Source: a virus
Length of the DNA: 62,116 bases
Virus record (IMG/VR): IMGVR_UViG_3300021420_000004
Coordinates: 1-62,116 of that record
Reading direction: 5' to 3' (one strand)
The notes beneath the pieces are model-generated. The model was given only the letters and a program-made list of their open reading frames with translations. It made no database searches and was not told where the DNA came from. Position numbers and translations under genes: made by a program. Numbering within the stretch: the stretch's first letter is position 1; every line of letters begins with the position of its first letter. Below are positions 14,342-20,647 of this stretch, one piece after another.

Positions 14342-14902
14342 CTATCCCCATTGTTCGGCCATAGCCTCTGCGATCCCCGGCAAGGTACGGCTACGTTCCT
14401 TCCAGCGATCAGGGCCCGGCGAAGCATGATGTACTCGTGGCGTCCGGCCTTCTACTATATTCGTAGGAACCAGTTTGGGTAGTCCTTTGAGCCACAAGCA
14501 GGTCGCCTTTGTCTCGCCATGTCCGAATTGCCACGGCTGAATGATCTGGTCGGGTTTCCGCCATTTTGTGCTTAGCACACCAATGGGATTTTCGATGGCC
14601 CATTTTTTGATAAGCGCGTTGTTTGCCAGCCAGCACTTGACAAATCGCAGCGCCTCTTTCTGCGGCTCAACTCTATTTTTGAACCACCTAGCACCGCTCA
14701 CAGCCAAGTAAGTGCAAGGCGGATGAGCGATCATCAAATCCCAGCAGCTCCACATGAACCAGTCTTCCTTAAGGTCCAACTGCATATGGAATTTACTGCC
14801 GTCTTCTGCTGGCAAAAGATCACACGACCAAGCATCATGGCCTCGCCCGCGAAATGCTTCCCGAACGATGCCAGAGAACTCACACGCCACCAGAACTCTC
14901 AT
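14342..14902 (-). CDS. Cytosine-C5 DNA methyltransferase-like phage protein, 186 aa
   Basis: GGAGG 7 bases before ATG 14902. Visible motifs: N-terminal ACEFSGIVREAFRGRGHDAW (a variant of the SAM-binding FxGxGG motif I), D at CDLLPAED, AHPPCTYLAVSG (catalytic PPC motif IV) and AIENP (ENV motif VI). Only 186 aa, so the usual target-recognition region is missing or very short, as in a common compact phage family annotated as Dcm-like. It could modify phage DNA to evade restriction, or act on nucleotides. Confidence 0.75.
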   Translation of the reverse strand: MRVLVACEFSGIVREAFRGRGHDAWSCDLLPAEDGSKFHMQLDLKEDWFMWSCWDLMIAHPPCTYLAVSGARWFKNRVEPQKEALRFVKCWLANNALIKKWAIENPIGVLSTKWRKPDQIIQPWQFGHGETKATCLWLKGLPKLVPTNIVEGRTPRVHHASPGPDRWKERSRTLPGIAEAMAEQWG

Positions 14903-14917
14903 TTTTTGTCCTCCGCC

Positions 14918-15091
14918 CTATCCCTTCCAGATCCACCACAGCCACCGCACGACATGTCCCAAGGCCCACCACGCGCCTAGACATACCACGATGTAGAATC
15001 CCCAAGCCACGCGGATCAGCTTGCGGTTCTGCTGACGCCATAGCCGTATCTGCCGGTCCTCCGTCGCATAATCCTGCCATATTAACGACAT
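14918..15091 (-). CDS. Membrane protein, 57 aa
   Basis: ATG 15091 has GGAGG 8 bases upstream. Charged Arg/Gln-rich N-terminal half (MSLIWQDYATEDRQIRLWRQ) then a Trp-rich hydrophobic helix from about residue 28 (VAWGFYIVVCLGAWWALGHV). A single-span protein with cytoplasmic N-terminus is likely. Unknown role. Confidence 0.65.
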   Translation of the reverse strand: MSLIWQDYATEDRQIRLWRQQNRKLIRVAWGFYIVVCLGAWWALGHVVRWLWWIWKG

Positions 15092-15149
15092 GTTATTGTC
15101 CTCCCCTTCCCTTTCTACGCTTCCGCGACTTCTCCCCGCGAAAGGATGG

Positions 15150-15344
15150 TTAAACTGGCACATGGCGAAAGAATACGACGCGCTGCCCGCCCTTGACGCG
15201 GCAGTGAGGGTTGGTCATATCGCCGTCGCGTGCTTTCCAGCCGTCTACCTCGAACGGTTTCAAGGCGGCGGAAATCTTCGCCCTATCCTCGGGCCAATGT
15301 GGACGGGCATTGCGGCCCGTTTCGACCTTTAGTAACTCGCCCAG
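15150..15344 (-). CDS. Possible small protein with non-canonical CTG start, 64 aa
   Basis: An open minus frame ends at TAA 15152-15150 with protein-like sequence (KPFEVDGWKARDGDM, RVKGGQRVVFFRH), but the frame has no ATG, GTG or TTG; CTG 15344 overlaps the upstream gene's 3' end. The plus strand also has an ORF here (ATG 15163 to TAG 15332) with no good SD. I favour the minus strand because both flanking genes lie on it. Weakly supported. Confidence 0.3.
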   Translation of the reverse strand: MGELLKVETGRNARPHWPEDRAKISAALKPFEVDGWKARDGDMTNPHCRVKGGQRVVFFRHVPV

Positions 15345-15568
15345 CGTTGCTGTAGCTCTTGGCTTGGCTGCTCATACTCCCATCCATTCTGGTGACAGAC
15401 AATTTGCTCCCATACGTCACCGGACGCATCAAAACGGTCAATCCCCATGCGAGTGAACCCGGCATTGATGATGCGTTGCGTGGGTGCGTCAAAGTTCATC
15501 GCAAGGCCGTTCTTAATAGCCTTGATTTCGTCGCTGTGATCTTGGATAATCTGTTCGATTCGGCTCAT
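15329..15568 (-). CDS. Hypothetical protein, 79 aa
   Basis: Starts MSRIEQIIQDHSDEIKAIKN at ATG 15568 with GGGAGAAGGGA upstream; the N-terminal 25 residues look coiled-coil, the C-terminal half soluble and aromatic. It follows the RHH gene by 25 bases. No family recognised. Confidence 0.6.
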   Translation of the reverse strand: MSRIEQIIQDHSDEIKAIKNGLAMNFDAPTQRIINAGFTRMGIDRFDASGDVWEQIVCHQNGWEYEQPSQELQQRWASY

Positions 15569-15593
15569 TGTTCCCTTCTCCCTTTCTGTATCG

Positions 15594-15788
15594 CTAACCA
15601 CGATTGAACTCCGTCTCACCAGTTACAACTGGCGTCAGCTCGTCCCCATCCCATTCCGTCACCGCCGTCAGCCCTTGCCTAATGACAATCCTAAGCGCTT
15701 GGGCGAACGTCCACATCTGACGGTCCGCGATAGCTTGGATCGCATCGCGTTCGCTCTGCTCTAATCGCGTTTGTACTTGGATAAGCAT
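15594..15788 (-). CDS. Ribbon-helix-helix-like regulator, 64 aa
   Basis: MLIQVQTRLEQSERDAIQAI, then ADRQMWTFAQALRIVIRQGL: an N-terminal strand followed by two helices as in Arc/CopG proteins, with an acidic tail. ATG 15788 lies 7 bases after the predicted -10, so the message is near-leaderless. A GTATAC-AAC-GTATAC palindrome sits on its promoter and is the natural candidate operator. Probable autorepressor. Confidence 0.65.
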   Translation of the reverse strand: MLIQVQTRLEQSERDAIQAIADRQMWTFAQALRIVIRQGLTAVTEWDGDELTPVVTGETEFNRG

Positions 15789-15794
15789 GATGAG

Positions 15795-15823
15795 AGTGTA
15801 TACAACGTATACGATCCTGTCAA
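15795..15823 (-). promoter_or_regulatory. Promoter and palindromic operator of the 15.8 kb RHH gene
   Basis: TTGACA (15823-15818), 17-base spacer, TACACT (15800-15795) on the minus strand. Between and over them lies GTATAC (15798-15803), AAC, GTATAC (15807-15812), a perfect inverted/direct repeat able to bind a dimeric regulator and block the promoter. Confidence 0.5.
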
Positions 15824-15829
15824 GGATTA

Positions 15830-16345
15830 TCTTTTATTCTGATCCACAGCTTATACACAGCGTTTGGCATCCCGATCCTGACCCGGTAACTAATAGCTCA
15901 AGATAGTTAATAGCCGTCCAGACCGCGCCAGCTAATGCATACTACATCCGTAGTAGGTCTCAGGGTGAGAATTGGTGAGGGATGTGAGCGGGTGAGTATG
16001 TACATCCCAACTCACGACTGGTAATACTACCCTCACCTGTCTAATCCTTATTCTCACCTGTCCGACGCTAACCTCACCTGTCCTTTGTCCCTCGACGACG
16101 CCGATTAGGACGCGGGATTCGCAGCTCGCCGACGCTGGACCCCCGACCGTCGTCCATCGCCCGCCATCGCGCATCCTTATTATATGTCCGATTGCCAGGA
16201 CGATGGCCGGGCAGATGCGAGTTGTCCGGATGGGAGGGCCTCCGCCGACGCTGACATGTCTCCATCCTCCCCACCCCCACACAAAAATAATAAAAATTAT
16301 AACTATCCTATAATCAACATGATCCCTAATTCCCACAGGTGAGGG
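15830..16345. other. Non-coding control region / candidate origin with phased repeats
   Basis: About 500 bases without a convincing gene (a 140-aa minus frame here is low-complexity). Contents: DnaA box TTATACACA at 15851-15859; hairpin TACTAC-ATCC-GTAGTA at 15940-15955; GGTGAG at 15964, 15974 and 15991, and TGTGAG at 15983; CTCACCTGTC at 16032, 16053 and 16073 (21 and 20 bases apart); AT-rich tract at about 16281-16315; CCACAGGTGAG at 16333-16343. Iteron-like repeats, a DnaA box and an AT-rich element together are origin-like; an operator array is the alternative. Confidence 0.5.
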
Positions 16346-16347
16346 GA

Positions 16348-16376
16348 TTGACATGGCGGATGAGGGGTGATATGGT
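16348..16376 (+). promoter_or_regulatory. Rightward promoter for the Acb2/Tad1-like gene cluster
   Basis: TTGACA (16348-16353), 17-base spacer, TATGGT (16371-16376) with TGA extending the -10. The -35 begins 5 bases after the CCACAGGTGAG repeat, so a protein bound there would touch the promoter. SD GGAGG at 16384-16388 serves ATG 16395. Confidence 0.65.
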
Positions 16377-16394
16377 CGCGGCTGGAGGTTAGAT

Positions 16395-16769
16395 ATGAAT
16401 CGGATACGTCAACTGGAGCAGCAGATCGCGCAGCTTAACACGGAGTTGAAGTGGGAGTACGATAACAACGCAAAGGGACAGACCATCCCATTGAGGGAGC
16501 AGGCGTTTACCAACGAGAGTCCGGGTACCGTGGGTGGTATGGCTGGACAGTTGTCGCAGCGAGACCCTATCGACGACGTATTTACCTTCCACGACAATCC
16601 CGATGCGGCTCCTCATTATATCGAGATCCGCGAAGCCGCTAAGACCTTCGCTCGCGTGATCGACCGGCATGCGCCGTGGTCAGAGGATAAGCGGTCCGCG
16701 CTCGGATGCGTTCGAGCGGCAGTAATGTGGGCTAACGCGGCGGTGGCGCTAAACGGACGAGGACTATGA
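16395..16769 (+). CDS. Acb2/Tad1-like cyclic-nucleotide sponge candidate, 124 aa
   Basis: N-terminal coiled coil (MNRIRQLEQQIAQLNTELKW), a linker, then a C-terminal domain: FTFHDNPDAAPHYIEIREA, a helix KTFARVIDRHAP, and CVRAAVMWANAAVALNG. The pattern F.yh......Y..IR.AAk.la..I....P.s..r..A...lReAvMWANAaIA is that of the phage Acb2/Tad1 family. Members sequester CBASS cyclic oligonucleotides or Thoeris gcADPR signals. First gene after the strongest rightward promoter, so probably early-expressed, as an anti-defence gene would be. Homology is by eye; ligand unknown. Confidence 0.7.
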   Translation: MNRIRQLEQQIAQLNTELKWEYDNNAKGQTIPLREQAFTNESPGTVGGMAGQLSQRDPIDDVFTFHDNPDAAPHYIEIREAAKTFARVIDRHAPWSEDKRSALGCVRAAVMWANAAVALNGRGL

Positions 16770-17032
16770 CCGACTCCTCCTTCCCCCACGACGCCCTAGG
16801 CAACTCGATCCGTAAGGACGACCTCGTACAGGTCAAGCTCCAGTCGCCGGACCTCATCTTCCAAGTCACCGACGTGCAACCCGCCGGGACGCTCATAGGA
16901 CCGGATCAGCAACCACTAGCGCTCCAAGGGACACTGACCGTTGCGGTGACCATCCCGATCACCTTCGCGCCGGGGGTCCTGTTGGGGAATATCTTGGTGC
17001 TGAAGAAGCCAGAGCAGGAGAGGACGAACTAG
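16766..17032 (+). CDS. Hypothetical beta-rich protein, 88 aa
   Basis: ATGA overlap with the sponge gene. Starts MTDSSFPHDALGNSIRKDDL; then alternating strands (VQVKLQSPDLIFQVTDV) that suggest a small barrel. Co-translated with the upstream gene. Not recognised. Confidence 0.65.
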   Translation: MTDSSFPHDALGNSIRKDDLVQVKLQSPDLIFQVTDVQPAGTLIGPDQQPLALQGTLTVAVTIPITFAPGVLLGNILVLKKPEQERTN

Positions 17033-17244
17033 TGGCTAAGACATATCTTAAACGCACACTTCGATTGGTGGCTGACAATGGTTGTAAGGTGTGCGAGGGT
17101 ACAGGAATCCGTGCGGAAAATCATTACTCTGTGGGATGCCGGAAGCTAGAGGTCGCGTTTGATATTTGCCCTTGTGTTAAGGTAAAACCCATTGGGTTAT
17201 ACCTACCCAAGAAGACACCTGATGTGATCGTGCCCGTTGACTAA
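17032..17244 (+). CDS. DnaJ-like zinc-finger protein, 70 aa, GTG start
   Basis: GTG 17032 shares its G with the upstream stop. Contains CKVCEGTGI, a CxxCxGxG unit, and later CRK and CPCV, giving a probable zinc site. C-terminus is basic then Pro-rich. No recognised function. Confidence 0.6.
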   Translation: MAKTYLKRTLRLVADNGCKVCEGTGIRAENHYSVGCRKLEVAFDICPCVKVKPIGLYLPKKTPDVIVPVD

Positions 17245-17245
17245 T

Positions 17246-17830
17246 ATGACCCCCTCCCCCGATGCCGTCGATCAGTCGGAGGTGATCCTCTCGGACGTAG
17301 TGAAGTGTCCGAAGTGTGGGGCGGATTGCCGTGATCTCGGTAATGGATATGTTACCTGCGATACTTGTTGTGAGCGTATCCGCAAGGAGCTAAACTCGTC
17401 CACCACGCCCGCCGATCCGAAGTCCTGCTCCTGCCTCCGTTGCGGCCACCACTGGACGCCCAAGGATCAATCCCGCCCCCCACGATGCTGCTCCCTGTGT
17501 CGGTCGGCGTACTGGGATTCCCCCTCAGCAGGCACGATGACGGATGAGCAACGCTCGGCGGCGCAAGCGCGGGTGAGAGAGAAGGTGGCGCGGCGGTCGA
17601 CGCTGGCGCGACGGAAGACGGCGGAGAGGAAGCTGGTGCGGTGGGCGGGGGAGGTAGGGCCGGATGCGCTGGAGATCGTGGCGGCGTTGTATCCAATGCC
17701 AGGTGATCCATCTCCTAAGTTCGAGACCGAGGAGGATCTAAGACATGCGTTGTTTAATCATGGGAAGGCTACCGTTATGATGCCTCCTGCGGGGATGCCC
17801 CCTCCGCCGAAGTTCGAGGACGAGCGATGA
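17246..17830 (+). CDS. Protein with two zinc ribbons, 194 aa
   Basis: Residues about 20-45 carry CPKCGADC and CDTCC; residues about 60-90 carry CSCLRCGHHW and CCSLCRSAYW, i.e. two tandem zinc ribbons. A basic helical stretch follows (REKVARRSTLARRKTAERKL), then a Pro-rich C-terminus. ATG 17246 is preferred over an in-frame TTG 9 bases earlier. Likely nucleic-acid binding; role unknown. Confidence 0.65.
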   Translation: MTPSPDAVDQSEVILSDVVKCPKCGADCRDLGNGYVTCDTCCERIRKELNSSTTPADPKSCSCLRCGHHWTPKDQSRPPRCCSLCRSAYWDSPSAGTMTDEQRSAAQARVREKVARRSTLARRKTAERKLVRWAGEVGPDALEIVAALYPMPGDPSPKFETEEDLRHALFNHGKATVMMPPAGMPPPPKFEDER

Positions 17831-18207
17831 TCGGTAACGCCTACCACGACGCCTTCGTAGGACCGCTAGTATGGGGAGTTAGGAGAGAGAGAGAGAGAGT
17901 AATGGATGCTAATAGCCCACGGTCGAGAATCGTCTTTCCCGAGCGCACCCGGACCAAGATCCACGCCCGCTGGCTGGAATGGTCAGCGGCCTTGAAGATC
18001 GAGCAGCAGGCGCGACCCTCCCATCTGTGCTTCGACGAGACTTGGCACCAGGGATGGCTTATCGACCTTCTTCGCCGGGGAGTGGAGATGCGCGTGGTGC
18101 GGCGGCTGGAACTGGACGACCCGCGCAAGCCGCTGACGGAGTTGCATCGGCGGGTGACTAAGTATTTAATGAGGAAGGATAATCGACATGTTAGTAACCA
18201 GCAATGA
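17827..18207 (+). CDS. Hypothetical basic protein, 126 aa
   Basis: ATGA overlap start. A run of eight GA dinucleotides (about 17883-17899) encodes RRERER and precedes a second in-frame ATG (17902, MDANSPRSRIVFPER) that could be the true start, with AGGAGA in the repeat acting as SD. Remaining sequence is basic and helical. The GA tract is a possible slippage site. No function recognised. Confidence 0.6.
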   Translation: MIGNAYHDAFVGPLVWGVRRERERVMDANSPRSRIVFPERTRTKIHARWLEWSAALKIEQQARPSHLCFDETWHQGWLIDLLRRGVEMRVVRRLELDDPRKPLTELHRRVTKYLMRKDNRHVSNQQ

Positions 18208-18511
18208 GAATCGCTTGCTATGGGCGTTAAGAGATATGGTAGCGCAGCATTGCAGTTGCGTGGACCCACAGGGATTGCGGAACAAGGTGCTCGACACGGA
18301 ACTGGTATTCGATTCTGGTTACATTCGATGCAACCGGACAGCAATGGAAATCCTCGTCGAGCATGGCCATATGGAGTTGGTGAGCGCGGACGATGGTGGA
18401 GGCCGCTGGTACCGCGCCAAGATGATATCTCCTGGCAATACTCCGAACGCTTTTGGAAGAGATATTACGGATATAAAGGAGACCGCACAATGCCAGCACG
18501 CCAAGAGCTAG
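18188..18511 (+). CDS. Hypothetical protein, 107 aa
   Basis: Starts MLVTSNENRLLWALRDMVAQ, overlapping the previous gene by 20 bases. It has a small winged-helix-like feel (ALRDMVAQ, then TAMEILVEHGHMELVSAD) but no decisive motif. The last bases overlap the next start. Confidence 0.6.
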   Translation: MLVTSNENRLLWALRDMVAQHCSCVDPQGLRNKVLDTELVFDSGYIRCNRTAMEILVEHGHMELVSADDGGGRWYRAKMISPGNTPNAFGRDITDIKETAQCQHAKS

Positions 18512-19131
18512 TAGCGAACCGTCCACTCCGAGGTGATGAGTTGGCGAAGATCATCCTCGCCGATGTCACCGACATCCTCGCCCGCGATTGCATGATGACT
18601 TCCCGCGTGGCCTACGGTCGCATCGCCTACGAGATCAAAGTCGTCCTGCACATGGACAACCCGGCGTTCAAGGAATCGGAGACGGTGATCCGCGCTAAGG
18701 CTCCGTCGGATAACATGGTCGAGGCGCGACCGGAGCTGGCGGCTATCGAGGGTGGGCCACCCTTGGCGAAGCCTTGGTCCTCCACTTGCGCCAACTGCGA
18801 CCGCCCTGAGTCCGAGCACGACGGCGACGAGAAGCTATGCCGCGTCAACGCTGGAGAACTCATCACCCGCTGGGAGCCCTCCACCAACTCCTACGTCTCC
18901 GCCACTCAGCGTGACCGCACCATCGACTCCCCCAACGTCGCCCGGATCGAACATGGACTCCCGATCACCGTCATCCGCCAAGGCCACGATACTGGCGGGA
19001 ACGCGATGTCGGTCGAGGAAGGCGTGCTCTATCCGCCCGAGACCGTACAGGATGTCTCGGTGCCGCCGAAGGATCACGATCTCACCCGGCAGGTGAAGCA
19101 GGCGTTCACGGATGGGAGCAATCTTCTGTGA
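18490..19131 (+). CDS. Hypothetical protein, 213 aa
   Basis: AAGGAG 8 bases before ATG 18490; the frame open from 18220 runs through the preceding gene and is ignored. N-terminal helical region (LAKIILADVTDILARD), a strand segment, then a Cys motif CANCDRPESEHDGDEKLC that could bind zinc, and a C-terminal acidic part. No family recognised. Lies in the pre-terminase cluster. Confidence 0.65.
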   Translation: MPARQELVANRPLRGDELAKIILADVTDILARDCMMTSRVAYGRIAYEIKVVLHMDNPAFKESETVIRAKAPSDNMVEARPELAAIEGGPPLAKPWSSTCANCDRPESEHDGDEKLCRVNAGELITRWEPSTNSYVSATQRDRTIDSPNVARIEHGLPITVIRQGHDTGGNAMSVEEGVLYPPETVQDVSVPPKDHDLTRQVKQAFTDGSNLL

Positions 19132-19340
19132 CCGTCGAGGAGATCAGGAAGTTATTGCCTGAGGCGGAAGTATTCGCGCTCTCTCCCGAATTCAATTACA
19201 TCATCACCTTCGATATGAACCTTGTGCAGCGAGAGACTATGAAGGCGGTTGGAGAGTCGTTATATAAACAAGGTATATGGGCCGCGCTGGTGGGAGTATG
19301 CGGTCCTGATGCGATCAACGTGTTCAGGGTGCCACAGTGA
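19128..19340 (+). CDS. Hypothetical protein, 70 aa, GTG start
   Basis: GTGA overlap with the previous stop. Starts (M)TVEEIRKLLPEAEVFALS; alpha/beta mix (YIITFDMNLVQRETM). Plausible small ferredoxin-like fold. Unknown. Confidence 0.6.
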   Translation: MTVEEIRKLLPEAEVFALSPEFNYIITFDMNLVQRETMKAVGESLYKQGIWAALVGVCGPDAINVFRVPQ

Positions 19341-19567
19341 TCTTGGCGTGGCAAGTCGCAAGGGGAGTCGCGTGGCTGAAGAAACTAGTCAGCGCGTCCG
19401 AGTCCATCGCGGGCTCTCTTGAGGAACTGGTCAAGATCGAACGCGAACGCACCCCCGCCCGTCGTACAATCAAGAAGGCGGAGATCACCGTGGCCGATCC
19501 TCAGGAATGGAACCAGTCGTGGCGCGAGGCGCATCCGCAGCTGGACGCGGAGGAAGGAGAGTTATGA
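19337..19567 (+). CDS. Hypothetical helical protein, 76 aa, GTG start
   Basis: GTGA overlap. Starts (M)ILAWQVARGVAWLKKLVSAS, an amphipathic N-terminal helix that could associate with membrane, followed by charged helices. ATGA to the next gene. Unknown. Confidence 0.55.
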   Translation: MILAWQVARGVAWLKKLVSASESIAGSLEELVKIERERTPARRTIKKAEITVADPQEWNQSWREAHPQLDAEEGEL

Positions 19568-19824
19568 TCCGATTTATACTGATCGGAAATCAGATCGACG
19601 ATGACGATGAGCAGCCGGGGCACCACTTCGCATTCTTCAACACCGTCAACGACCTATTCATTACGCTCGACAACGAGCAGGTGTGGCAGACGTGGGAAGA
19701 GTTTGAACACTCGTGGCGAGAAGAATACGCGGAAGGAAACTACGACCTTCCTGTTGTGTGGCCGCTTGAGCGTTTCAAGGGACTATGCAGTCATTACGTC
19801 AGCGTCCGAAAGGTGGCGTCCTGA
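19564..19824 (+). CDS. Hypothetical acidic protein, 86 aa
   Basis: ATG 19564 overlaps the previous stop. Sequence MIRFILIGNQIDDDDEQPGH onward is acidic and aromatic (WQTWEEFEHSWREEY), giving a DNA-mimic-like charge pattern, which is only an impression. Stop overlaps the next start (TGATG). Confidence 0.55.
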   Translation: MIRFILIGNQIDDDDEQPGHHFAFFNTVNDLFITLDNEQVWQTWEEFEHSWREEYAEGNYDLPVVWPLERFKGLCSHYVSVRKVAS

Positions 19825-20579
19825 TGCCCCACGTTCCTCCTCCCATCGGCGCTCACCCCTCCCGCCGCCTCATCACCGCGCAGGAGATCGCTGCCTACAA
19901 GGAACTCGGCGTGCGTCCTATCGACGTTCTCGAATGCGTCCGCATCACTCCGTTCCTGAACGACTTCGGCGGTCGCGCCCGATGCCTCGCCTACCTCCGC
20001 GCCTCCGACTCGCGCCTCGCCCGACGGTTCATCGAGTGCTACGATAACTTCAAGCTGTCCTATTTCGTTCGCTATCGCTTGCCGCTCGAAGCGTTCTGCA
20101 TCAAGGCCGGTATCAACCCGCTCGAACTCCTGAAGGAGATCGGCGCATCCGCGCGGGCGATCTACCAGATTCAGGCGTCGATGGCTGCGGCGGAAGCTCA
20201 CCCGGCCATCGTCGGGAAGTCCATCGAACTCGCCAAGGAAGGCGACGTGGATCACACGACCCTTCAGATGAAGCACATGGCGTTCCTCCCGCTGCCGAAA
20301 GGCTCCCAGGTCCAAGTGAACGTGAACGCCTCTGCCAACGCCGCGTCCTCCGCGCAATCCACTACCGTGGCCGCGCCCGCGCCAGAGAACACAATCCGTG
20401 GCCTCGTCAATCGCTTCAACCTCCCGGCGAAGACCCAAGCGATCCTCGCGGGAGAATCCGCCGGAGAGACGATCCCCGCGATCATGCCGGGGGATTCCCG
20501 GGAGCTGACAACCATTGACGCCGACGACTCCGAGGAGGACGACTCATTTACTGTTCAAGACATGTCGAGCGACGAATAG
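19824..20579 (+). CDS. Small terminase subunit candidate, 251 aa
   Basis: Lies immediately before the large terminase. Predicted helical core from about residue 20 to 150 (LITAQEIAAYKELGVRPIDV, then AFCIKAGINPLELLKEIGAS), an Ala-rich linker and an acidic tail ending SSDE. Small terminase subunits recognise the packaging site with an HTH-like N-terminal region and hand DNA to TerL. The call rests on position, size and helical architecture, as these proteins are poorly conserved. Confidence 0.6.
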   Translation: MPHVPPPIGAHPSRRLITAQEIAAYKELGVRPIDVLECVRITPFLNDFGGRARCLAYLRASDSRLARRFIECYDNFKLSYFVRYRLPLEAFCIKAGINPLELLKEIGASARAIYQIQASMAAAEAHPAIVGKSIELAKEGDVDHTTLQMKHMAFLPLPKGSQVQVNVNASANAASSAQSTTVAAPAPENTIRGLVNRFNLPAKTQAILAGESAGETIPAIMPGDSRELTTIDADDSEEDDSFTVQDMSSDE

Positions 20580-20647
20580 CCCTCGCCGAATCCCTCCAGC
20601 GCGACCTCGGCAATCCCATCCGCCTCCAGCATCATGAGGTCTGGGAG

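Noticed and set aside
15932-16354. 140-aa minus-strand ORF
   Set aside because: It runs through the repeat array, has low-complexity Gly/Arg/Val content, no SD and no family resemblance; treated as non-coding control region.
17883-17899. GA dinucleotide run as a CRISPR or regulatory repeat
   Set aside because: Simple sequence within a reading frame; no spacer structure. Kept only as a note on start choice.
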